Shown in pieces: positions 50,001 to 61,100 of a stretch of DNA of 64,000 nucleotides. This stretch comes from Trichoplax adhaerens. Lineage: Eukaryota; Placozoa; Uniplacotomia; Trichoplacea; Trichoplacidae. The stretch's first letter is position 1. Every line of letters begins with the position of its first letter. The translations under genes and the position numbers were made by a program. The DNA is taken from positions 7,060,299 through 7,124,298 of the forward strand of contig NW_002060943.1 in NCBI RefSeq assembly GCF_000150275.1, written 5' to 3'. A model generated the notes under the pieces. That model searched no databases. It was not told the origin of the DNA and saw nothing but the letters and a program-made list of their open reading frames with translations.

Positions 50001-51478
50001 GTTAAATCAGTAGGTGACATCTTTTCAGTAACCGGAAAAGAATTTCACAATAAGGTTAGTCAATAATTTATATTATTAGAATACATATTTGTCCCTTATT
50101 AGCGTTGGTTACATGTTTATTAAATATACTCGTTTATAGCAAGTACAAGATGCCGTGCCTCTTCGTAAAGGTTTAGATGAATATCTCAATCTCCTCTCGT
50201 CACATAAACAGCCACAGTCCATAACAAAGGTAAGAAATATATTATATGAATAATAGTATCCTATTAAAGACTTACTATTTAGAGAAAAATTTTGCGGACA
50301 TACCATGCATAGTTGACTTGTCGTACATGAATACCTTTATAACTATGGACACTCAGTGATCCATGTCGCAATTGCTGACTTATCATTACTATGCTGATAT
50401 TTCGCACTTTGCCACTAGGATACTTTAAAGAGATTAAAGGAAGCCAGAAAGGTAATTGCTTGTAGTAATCCAATTATTAGCACTAATATTGCCGGCAAAG
50501 CCTTCAATTTGAATATACGTGATATTAAATTTTCTTACCATCATACACTTTTTTTTGTATGTTATATTTTAGCATCAAAATGATTCTTACATCAGCGGTA
50601 AATGCGCCGTTGTATATGCTACTGTTGAAGGTACAGTATTATCTCATTTGAGTATTTGTACGTAATAATTATGCAACTATTAGGTGTTTAGTACTACATT
50701 GTGCTACGCAACATATATGGTACTAGACAAACGCATTTGATCATATGAAATTTTAAAATAGATCAATTTGCTTATAAAGTATGCAATAACTTGACCTGAT
50801 TATTTTACAACTTTTAATTCCTTATCTGCTTATGAACTTTACCATATTATCTTTCTTTAATGTATTTAGCTGAAATGAATCACTTTCAGCAAGAAAGTAT
50901 TCAAGATATAAGCGAATTAATGATGCGCTATCTACGTTTTCAAATTGCTTATCATAAAACGGTATGTGTCTATTTTCTGCTCAAAGTAGCAAAACGTTAT
51001 GGCATGTCATTCATTTTACTAATATATGTCGTAGAATTACAATATGATAAAGATACCGCAATTATCATTATTTTTATATTCTATGTATCGATAAGCAAAA
51101 ACATACTGTACGCGTACATATGCATATCTTATGTAGAAAATCTTGTGGAAGGGAACAATTACTGCATAATCAAACGACTTATATGATGAATTAAATTTAA
51201 TTTCCTGTACTGTATTTCTACAGGTCACTCGCAAATTTGAGCAATCTTTAGAATCATTTATGAGATTTAGTGGTAAAACAGTAATCGGCGAAAGTAAGGA
51301 TTCACCAACAATTGATACTCCTCCACAAGCAAGTACCAATTTTTCATCACATGAAAATAGATCTTCTCCAAAGCCTTCACCAAAATCCGTACCACCATCA
51401 GCAAACGTAACTGCATTATCGTCGTCGCCACCGCCACCACCACCACCGCCACCACCAGAACAGCCAGCATCATTTTAA
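44051..51478 (+). CDS. SNX9/SNX18/SNX33-family sorting nexin (SH3-PX-BAR) with polyproline tail
   Basis: This family bends membranes and links dynamin and actin assembly during endocytosis. Eighteen exons with agreeing phases, from the 18-nt coding exon 44051-44068, through 44306-44389, 44887-44964, 46678-46731, 47267-47418, 47614-47716, 47915-48040, 48148-48265 and on to 51224-51478; 584 aa, close to human SNX9. The SH3 domain (7-60) has LYDFYPE, ELWTCI and GFVPTSYLE. An acidic linker follows (61-145). The PX domain (about 170-265) has YKIHPI, RRYKQFDWLYGRL and IPKLPEKR; the lipid-contacting Arg is present. The BAR region (about 270-510) includes HPIINESQVF, GKAIGNLSSCF, and AEMNHFQQE, which matches the family's AEMNHF. 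The last exon continues about 70 residues past the usual end, with KPSPKSVPP and ten consecutive prolines. It represents the ancestral gene before the vertebrate SNX9/18/33 split, or one branch; I cannot tell which. Confidence 0.92.
46182..46440 (+). repeat. tandem units of about 107-110 bp in a sorting nexin intron
   Basis: Two full units and a partial third in the long intron 44965-46677. Landmarks tttcataaggaca, ccgatgatgattgcctagtc and gcacattattaaaa recur at a spacing of about 110 bp. Identity is around 90%, higher than in the other arrays, so it looks recent. Confidence 0.8.
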
Positions 51479-51563
51479 CTCTGAAAAAGAGCAGGAATTA
51501 TTCTAAAACTGATATGTTACCATTTTTAATTCATCCATTTTCATCTAATACTTATAAAATTTT

Positions 51564-51569
51564 AATAAA
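51564..51569 (+). terminator. candidate poly(A) signal of the sorting nexin gene
   Basis: AATAAA, 86 bp after the stop codon, in an AT-rich run. Confidence 0.45.
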
Positions 51570-53812
51570 ATTTCTAAGCTAAGATTACCTTACATAAATG
51601 GATATAGCAATGGATATCACTATAACTGAAGTATGGTGTTTGCTTTTTAGACTTTAACTTATGTGCTTAAGTGGACCATGGCGTCAGTGTAGTAACTCCC
51701 CGAGTGAACGATAGTTTTTATCGTTTTTTCCAGATAGACTTTCATGCACCAAATTTAATTCATTAATCTGGGTACTTAGCCATATTTATCCACTTTGTAA
51801 TCATTAATAACTCTTACCGACACGTTACATTCTAAGTTGGCTTAAGCTAACGTATATCATATAATTAAAGTTCGCAACGTATGCAAACTGTAATAGTTAC
51901 CTATATTGGTATTTATTATAAACAATTTTAGACCGTAGAATATTCATTTGATTTGTTCTAATTTTAAAATTTTTTACTATCAATATATACTATTTTCATT
52001 TTAGTATGCCATTCATTGTTTCAAATCTTGATATCAGCTAAAAGTCAATGAAAGCTTTACATATTTTATAAGTTAAGTAGCAATTAAAAAAAATGAAATG
52101 AAATTAAAATGTCATTCATCCTTATTTTCTTAGCATTGCGTTCTTATTTTAGATCTTGTATCTAAATAACGTCAAATGTGTACACTTTTTCTTCTCTGTT
52201 TTGAATAAACACGTGTTAACTATTATGATTGTACAGTATAAGTTTTCTGTTCGCAAGATCGTTACTTTAATAAAAAATGAAATGACCTTGTAATAAATTT
52301 CTATTAAATTATAGTTTGACCTGAAAAGGGTTTAATGAAACAATTAGTAATAATAACTGTATGGTTCAAGCAATAGAACGTAATTATGAAACAGTTAATT
52401 TCAGCAGATAACAATCCATCTACGGTCTTGCAATGTTAGTGCATTGATGAGTATTCGTATAATCCACATACTGTACGTACAATGTTATCTTACATGTTTG
52501 GCTCTCCTTTTTAATACGATTATATTAAATACGGTATCTGATAGTGCTATCTATAAACCCTTTATATATATACTCGTACGTAATTATGTAAAGATAATTT
52601 TCGAAATCGATAGTATTATTTGCCTTATTTTCATGTTATTTCATATCAACCGACGACGAGATGCTATTCACGAATAATAATAAATAAAATTCTAAATTTT
52701 ACAACAAGCAACTACAAAATTAATTTGCAATATAGTCACATGAAAAGAATTAATTGAAATTATCCAACTTTATGAATATCAATAACTTTACTAAGAAGTT
52801 AACTGCTTCAAGTTAGCGTATAAGTTTATATACGATGCAGCATATGTATACTTCTTAAAATATTTGTGTCAGCAAATAAAATTTCATAATTTGTTACTAG
52901 CTGACGGTATCTCAGCCATTTCCGTTATTTTTCAATGATGAAAAAATTAAATGTGTACTGGCTTATACTGTACTATTTAACATTATAGCTTAATACCAAT
53001 TGCTGTTATTAATAGCTGAGATATTTCACGTATATACAAATTATACAGCATTTACATATCATAATTTATGATAGCATCTGCTAATCAAAAATCTTGATTT
53101 ATACAATAGGCATAGCAAATATAGTCTAGTAACAGATTGATTAAATTAAATTATTAGTATCTACCGTATACGTATGTCACACTACATAGCTTCGTTTTAT
53201 AGCTTATTCTTGAGATTAGAATTGCATGCCTAAGCTATGGATATTGCATATATAAGTTGAAGAATTACTACTCTACAAATCAAAGGCTAATTTAACAGCT
53301 ACAATTAGAATTAGTATCGTTCAAAGAGATTTAGGATTAAAATGTAGAATCAAAATACTTCTTTTGCCTGATATAATATTTCATAGTTAATGAGTAGCCT
53401 CATGAATAATTAGTCAGGAACCATGATAGTTTATACTGTCACCGTAATATTGTACTTAGATTTTGAAGATTAGGATTCGGTTAGAGTCAGGATTGATTGC
53501 CTTGTCTATGCAAGTGACTACGACTTGATAATCGAACAAGTTTAGATAATTTTACATCTTCTTATATGGTACTTTATTGTGAATAAAAATCAGATAAAAT
53601 GAAATAGTTACATATGTTCAGCGTACATTTTTACAAGGATAAATGCGTATCTTTATAATAAATTAATAACGCTCTATTTTTGGCTTTCTAATCTATTCAT
53701 ATATGAACGTATACATAATTTATTTTCGGATGATTAATGCATATGCATGTATATTGTTTTAATAAAATAATGATGTTAAATATATAAATGAATCGTATTA
53801 ACGACGTGATAT

Positions 53813-53880
53813 ATTCCGTTTTAGAAAATAAGATAACTTATAACATGACCGAATACACAAATGGTTTTACTGCATATAGA
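53813..53880 (-). repeat. decayed copy of the 3' end of the RRM gene
   Basis: The stretch containing aacttataacatgaccgaa at about 53835 matches aacttataacatgactgaat at about 53995, and similarity continues for about 55-65 bp. The second location is the final codons and stop of the RRM gene (minus strand), so about 160 bp were tandemly duplicated and the outer copy is now non-coding. Confidence 0.65.
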
Positions 53881-53997
53881 ATATACGTGATTATTGTATG
53901 ATTGCTATACGCATCTACGTTAGATTAATAAATGAACGATAAAAGACTATAAACCAATTACTAACATAATAGCTTCTCTATTAGTAAATAGGGCAAC

Positions 53998-56900
53998 TTA
54001 TAACATGACTGAATGCATCACTGGCTTTACTCCTACCCAGCGTTTCTGAATATTGTGAAAATTAGTTTTTTGCACTAATTTCAAAGATTGCGCAAATTCG
54101 AAGTGAACAATAATAGGATTATCGCCAAACATCTTATGTTTTTCTCCACCCTCAGTGACCTCCATAACCGGTCCAAATTGCTCAAAATACTTCTTAACAA
54201 CATCATGGCTGATTCCATGAGCACCAGAAACAGCAATACGATTAAAAGCAGTCTTAGCATCTTTATCACGTTTGGGTACTGTATATAAGCTAAGTGATCT
54301 TTTCGCAATTCGATGCTTGGATTCAGCGGCTAGAAATTTCTTAGCAGCTTTAGTTTCATGAAATTGTACAGTAACAGCAATACGCCTTCTACCTGTAATA
54401 TTATCAATGGTTAATTTCCTTCTACTCATACTGGCAACATCGCCGTACTGGCGGAAATAGGTGATTAAATCAGCTTCAGTTGAATCATTAGATAAACCCG
54501 AGACTAAAATAGTACGGCCATCATCATCATCATCTTTCATTTCTTCTACATGACTCCATCGACGTAAATGCGGATCATATTCTTCAGCATAGGTCTGAGG
54601 GCGATCATGTTGATTCCCTTCATCGCTTTCTTCATCGCTTACCGAAGGTAATCGACTATTTATTCGGATTTTTTTGCGTTCTTGTTTTTATCTATATTTT
54701 CATCTGTTCCATGTTGTTGTTTATTCACCTTATTTTGTACCTTTGCAGGTGGATCTACATGAACAGAGATCTTAGAGTTATTCGATGCTAGAAAGACTTC
54801 ATCATCATAGTCATCTTGTGATTCTGCGCTTGCATGACTGGAATTATCATGTGCTGGAAAACCTTTATTGGCATGGATAGTAGAGCGCTGTTTGTTCATA
54901 CCTGCATTGGCCGAAGTAGACATATTGGGATTTATATACATGCTTACTTGACTCTTTTTATTGGATTCTGAGGGTTTCAATTCCCCTTGTTGATTTCTCT
55001 TTTCCTTATTTGAATTCATAGAGTTCCGACTTGCCTTATTATCTTGTAGAACTGGAGGTTTTGATCTCTGACTAGATGAATCTTTTTTAACATTAACATC
55101 AGTTGAAGAAGTCGATTTATCATGAATTGAGCTTTTCTTTATGGCTGGTGGGATCGAATGATGAGAATCATGATGAGAGATTCCATTATTTATTTGATTT
55201 ATTGGTTGATGTGTTAATTTCATGCTTGCTTTTTTCAACGGTTTTATAGTATCATTATCGGAGATTTGTTTTGGTGAATTCGGTTGACCTCGATGACCGC
55301 TTAATGAATCTTGGATCGTATTCGACAAATTGCGATGAGACATTGTCGGCCCGTCATCAATCGAAATATGATCCGATCGATTAGCTATCATTGCATTAGT
55401 TGTACTAGCTATAATTTCTTTTTGGTTGTTAGATGAAACATCAGCCTGTTTTTGAATATCAGTCTGATTCTTTTTTTCAGGCATACCAGCTGAGCTTGAT
55501 AGCTTAACTTGCTGCTTTGTACCTATATTACGTGATATTTCAGCTTGATCATGAACATTCGCCGATCTACTGTTACCTTCTTTCTTAACACTAGAATTAT
55601 TTTTTTCCTGATTTCGATACAGCTGAGTTGATTCTTTCTCACTGGATCTACTATGCATGGCCTGCTGATTATACAGAACCTTGGTTTGAGCATCTTGACT
55701 AATTGCTTCGTTCTCAGGCATGCTGGAATTCTGTCCATCTAAATTGCTATTATAGCGATGAGTTATTTCTTGCTGATCTGATGTATCGTGGACAGACTGC
55801 TGCTTCTGCATAGGTTTGATTATCGCCTGGCTAGCAATGATCTCATTTGTAGCAGAATTTTGCCTTTCTAATGGATTACTACAATGATCGACTGACTTTT
55901 GTTGATTTATATCTTGTCTTTCTAACTGATAATTGAGAGAATTAGATATTTGATTCACTTTAGCAATGCCAGAATTTTGTCGTTCTGTTAGTTGATTCTG
56001 TTGATTATTTGACTCATGTATATTTGATTCGTCGTGTATAGATTGTTGTTTACGTAAAGTTTTGACTGTAGCACCATGAATTATTCCACTTTCTTCAATG
56101 TGAGTCTGATCTCTTGCCAATGGACTTTGATGAGAACTCTTTTCTCCTTTATAGGACGAATCATGTCTTAACAGCTGATTATGTATGGTATTAGTCATAA
56201 CAGTGTTGGTAGATGGAGAATTATTATGGGTATATTGAGCCGAGTTGGCTGGATTAGAAATGCTGTCTTCATCAATTGGATGGCTGTACGATCTGGTAGT
56301 ATCATCATATGAAGGTGAATTTATTTGAGCATCTGGTAGATAGTCATATTGTGGAAGTTTCCTTTGACTAGTTTCTGTCAAAGTTGATGTATTGACAGTA
56401 GGTTGTTGATGCTCTACAGTTACTACACGATCTCCTCTATCTGATAGGATAGATGAAGAAACTACAGATGCAGAAACTAACGAATTATCAGCATTTTGTT
56501 GTATGGCTTCTTTTACCTCTGGTTTTGGACTATTTTGATCAGAGTTTCTTCTCTCAATTTCTTCCCTTGTCTCTATGGGATCTTCATTCTCTGCTAAAGC
56601 AATCGTGGAAATTAAAGTAGCAGCAGCTATCGATTCCTCGAGATTTCGCTTTGCAATCTCATCCGCTGTTGCTTTTGGACTAGGTTGACCATGATGTTTC
56701 AAACTACTTCTTCCAGGGGTAGCATTAGGACGAGGGTTTGATTTTACAGAATAAAATCGAGTAAGGGATGGACTGCGACCGACATTACGATACTGACTAG
56801 AAATATCACTATTTTTATCATCTTTTACCGCTTCTTTATCATTAGTTGCTCCCTTTTCATGAATTGTAGGCATGTAAGCAAAGTGGACTTTCTTAGAATT

Positions 56901-57909
56901 GATTCTATTGATGTTATTACTATAACTTGGCTTAACATCTTGCTGGTCAAAATTAAAATTTTCTTGGCCGATATCTTGTTGGTCAGTATTGGAATCTTCT
57001 TGCCCGATATGACTTTCGTGAATAACTGTAATATCATTAATTAAGTTTTTATGGTCCTTACTATCTCCCCACCTAATGAGTAATATTGGATAGGTAATGT
57101 TAATATATCTAGTTGTCGATTAGAGTAGATAACAAATAATACCATAAAGTTATTCTACCGATATATCATCTTCTATTCGATCACACGTTCTATTAAAACA
57201 GATTACTAACCTGTTGACATTATTATAACTATTTTGGCTACTATTATCGGCTGAATAAGCAGAATCTCCATCGCTATACCTTTCGTCTGAAGAGCTTGAT
57301 TATAGAATTAAAGATCAATAATACGCATGATATTAACATTAAAGATTTTTTTCTTGTTATTATAAAATTATAATTAACCTTAATCACTCAGTGCTGTAAT
57401 AGCATCGTAGTTATCGATTAATATCGTACAAGTTATCAACATTAAGAGTTTATTCTTCTTATTATAAAATATTAATTAGCATGAATCACTTAATATTATA
57501 ATAGCATTAAAGATATTGATTAATAATATACTAGTTATTAGCACGAAAGGTTTTAAGCTTCTTGTTATTGTAAAACTATGATTAGCTTTAATCACTTAAA
57601 TATAGTTATAGTATTTAAGAGTTAATTACTTTATAGTTGATTAAATCGTAAATAAATGAAAATAAACTATCGAATTAACGAATCATAACAGCTTTCATTA
57701 ACATAACCAATAAATTATAAGAGCGTCTTAGTTTAGATGGCCTTATAACGGTTAATTTATTATCCACAATTTGATAAAATTAGAAGTTGCAGTATGTTTT
57801 AAATACAGCCTTCTTTAGCTCATGTCAACTCTTACCTATGATTGTAGCGACCTGCACCCCACCTGGAAGTATTATTTCTAGGAATGCCTCTTGCACTGGA
57901 TGCAGACAT
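53998..57909 (-). CDS. long disordered protein with two C-terminal RRM domains
   Basis: Probable RNA-binding protein; I cannot assign it to a named family. Model: 57909-57836 (ATG; MSASSARGIPRNN), 57294-57211, 57072-54729, intron 54728-54595 (GTGAAT...CCCTCAG), 54594-53998; all phases agree, 1032 aa. Residues 1-830 are low in hydrophobics and rich in Ser, Asn, Gln, His and Lys, with one helical Ala-rich stretch (ESIAAATLISTIALAE, about 200-215) and degenerate repeats of about 37 residues (KQQSIHD, QKSVDH, KQQSVHD; ERQNS, about 390-500). RRM1 (about 861-930) has TILVSGLS and an AVTVQF strand; RRM2 (about 945-1025) has RIAVSGAH and PIIVHFEF. RNP1 is weak in both. Without the last intron, the long ORF would stop at 54660, just after an A7 run. 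Its ATG lies 248 bp after the stop of the same-strand GPCR gene. Confidence 0.75.
57333..57625 (-). repeat. three tandem units of about 105 bp in the RRM gene intron 1
   Basis: Units begin near 57333, 57437 and 57543. Landmarks recurring in order are attaacat/attagcac-aaagg, ttcttgttatta-aaaat, attagc-ttaatcactta, and atagcat-aa-gat-ttgatta. Copies differ by 20-25%. Non-coding. Confidence 0.7.
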
Positions 57910-57918
57910 AGCAACAAC

Positions 57919-57924
57919 TTTATT
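57919..57924 (-). terminator. candidate poly(A) signal of the adhesion GPCR gene
   Basis: AATAAA on the minus strand, 233 bp past the GPCR stop and only 10 bp before the ATG of the next gene. If used, the two transcription units nearly touch or overlap. Confidence 0.3.
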
Positions 57925-58156
57925 GCCATGACTAAATAGAGATCGAGCGACAATAGGTTAGCTTTCTTAATGTGTATTCACGATAAAACTATTCACCATA
58001 GTAAAAGTTTACGCCTTATGTTAGAAAAGTAGATCAATTAACTGAAATTTCTATGTAAATGGCAAGTTAAGCCGTGATAAATAAATACTAAGATACTTCA
58101 CTTTCAATGATATATTATAGTAGTCAGTGAGATATAAATGCAGTATGAATTAGAAA

Positions 58157-61100
58157 TTACAGTGATCTTTCCAGTCTTGTTACAACTCTTCCAATGCTCC
58201 TATGTCTTCTAAGATGGATTCGTATCTATAAAATCAAGAATGTTCTTAGATACTTTCCTGTAAGGGCTGCTATTTTATTTTTAGTCTGAAACATATATTA
58301 ATACTATCGGCATTCCTACAATAAATCCAATCACATCCCTTATAAAAGATGTGAGGTTCAATTTATTGCAAAATAGATTACGACTAATACTACAGTAATG
58401 ATTCAAACGTACGAGTAAATTACCTGTAGCTCAAGCACTATATGCAGAACTTATAAAAAGTATTAGATTCAATTTATTGCAGAATATATTAGGCCTATGC
58501 ATATAACATTAAAAACATAAATACCCGTGGATCAAGAACTACGTGCAGGATAAATACCAGTATTCCCTAATTGCAAGTAAAATGGAAAGTTATAAACCGA
58601 GGTCAAATAAGTAAAATATGTAAGGAACATTATTACATCTACTAAGCACCAACTCTACACCTTTGCAATACCTGCGATGCAGTTATAACAGCAAAAATAA
58701 TAGCTGCTATATCAGTCGTAGCTCCACTGAATGCTAACGGTCCACCAAGCCACCCAATTCCAAGTAATGGCAATAAGACTGCAAGAGCTCTGAGCGATGC
58801 TCTTAGGTTTGTTAAAAGTGGACATAACAATTAATTAATCTCTTTCAATCTCCTCAATAATATTAGAAATGGTTCTTTAAAAGCTACATCTACTGAAGTA
58901 GTCAATGCATCTCTTTATTGGTAAATAGGAAAATAAAATTTTACTTACTTGACTTTATTTTTCTCGTTCTTAGTTGCGAGAAAGGAGTCCAGAGTAAGTA
59001 GTGATTTCAAAGTTAAGCTCATGTAAATGATAATAATCTGTGATAAAGTATCAAATAAAATTGCATTTATTTGGCGAATTAAGCATACTATGATCTTGGA
59101 AGAATGTTCATTTCCAATGCAAATTATAAGCAGCGATCGATAACGTTCCGATTCTTACTTACCATTATAATTACTACCCCTGGAGCAGCAAGTGCAAATA
59201 TACTATAATTACCATCGGTATTCATCCAGCAACTAGATTTATTTTGTGCAAATGAATGCATAGAATCATTGTATGGAGTGCAAAAAATAGCAATACTACA
59301 ACATATTTATTACTTTGATATGCGTATTATTATAAATCAACATGCCATCTTATGCCAGATAAAAAAAGTAAAATTCTCAGCCTACTTTGCATTTGTCGCA
59401 CCATCACCATAAGCTGAATCTCCTAGAATCGCCATAGTAGTACCAACTACAACAAATGGAACGACTGCAATTGGTCAAAAAATGAAAATAATGATTTAGA
59501 ATACTTTTTATCTTGAAAAAGTGTGCCAGTAATAGTTACTAGAAAATCAATCATTACTTGAAATCAATAAGGCTATTGTACAAAAAGAAATATTTAAATC
59601 CAAACATAATTTAGGACTTAGATGTTACTATTAGCGGAAAATTCGTCGATGTGAACTTGAAAACAGTAAGTAGTTTTAAGATTTTTAATTTATTCTATAC
59701 AAACGCGCTGCAGTAGCAATTGCTAATAGGCAAAAAATTGTTTCTACTTAATTCTTACTGATTAGTAAATACTGCTATTAAACTGAAAATATACCAAAGT
59801 TGACACGGAATGTTAATAATATCTGATAATGAACAAATCAATTTGCTCTTTCTAGAATTTATAACATTTGAAGAGCCATCTTTGACATGCTAATTTACGT
59901 TTGGACAAATATACTTACGCCCTGTAATAGCGATACAGATTTTAAATTATAACCACAATTAAGCAATCATTAGCAAGCTAACTAGCTATTCAGTAGATCA
60001 TTTTAGTAATATGCCGACGATGATTTTAAAATGCCAAGTGATTTATCTAAGGCCTATCAGCATTACTTACCTATGTTGGCTAGAAAATACCAATGAACCT
60101 TAATTGGTTTCAATGTTAGTTTTTTCAAAGTAATGTAGATGATGATACTTTCAGTTAGCATCCAACAAAAAGTGTAAATAACAAAGTAATGTAAAATTGC
60201 CCCAATAATAACACATCCAACCTAAATTTTTTACAGGAAACAAATATTGAATTACTGCTATAATTAACGGCAAGTATGTAGTTTATTTTTATGTAGAGAA
60301 ATTTACCCTACTATGACGAACTAATTCCTTATCAATTCCTATCACCATCATAGTATTGAGTAGTAAAAGTGATATAGCTATGCTAGTATGGGATATGATA
60401 ATACCAATTCTAAATGTTTTCCTAATGGTAGATTGAAAAAGTTATAAATATAATGAAATAAATAATTTTTAAGTTGAAAAGCAATGGATCAATTTATTTT
60501 TCATACAAATATGTTAAAAATTTTAATAAGAAAAGTTATAACTACTTACTTCCATAATATTGAATAGCATATTAACGTGATTACAAGCCATGTAATTGAT
60601 ATTGCACTCCCAATATAGCTCGAGATTCTAACGCTTCGAACGGAATTAATTACCTATAGGGATGAATATATACTTCAGCTAGGAAAGGAAACACTTGTTA
60701 CAATCAAACTTTTTACAGTCTTAAATTACTTTTTAATATCGTTAATCATTTAAATATCAATTAACTTACTGGTAAAGGCTGCAATAATACCGAAAAACTA
60801 GTTAAATGATCACATTGGCAGACCACATGACTTTGATTATATTCGGAAGCATTGCAACCCGATGGAGACCAAATATTATCAACACTATCGTAAAATGATA
60901 CATGATATAATTAGAAAATCTGAGTATTTTCACATTACTAACTTAAGTGAAGGTATATAATCTGTTCTAGTTAATATCTTTCACTATAACAGAAATTAAT
61001 AGTTTTGAATAAGAGGAAATAATGAAAATGTCTTTTCAAGTCGTATAGAATTACCTTGCACTAGTGTTCCAATAAACGCAGATAGGAGAACCTTGATTGC

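Larger units (their letters stand above)
51479..53997. other. intergenic between convergent sorting nexin and RRM gene
   Basis: About 2.5 kb, very AT-rich. It contains a poly(A) signal for the sorting nexin and a copy of the RRM gene's 3' end. The 77-codon ORF at 52444-52677 is hydrophobic but has no other support. Confidence 0.45.

Noticed and set aside
54660-54680. Programmed -1 frameshift at A7 as the main explanation for the RRM gene
   Set aside because: An ordinary 134-nt GT-AG intron restores the frame; frameshift is kept only as a side possibility.
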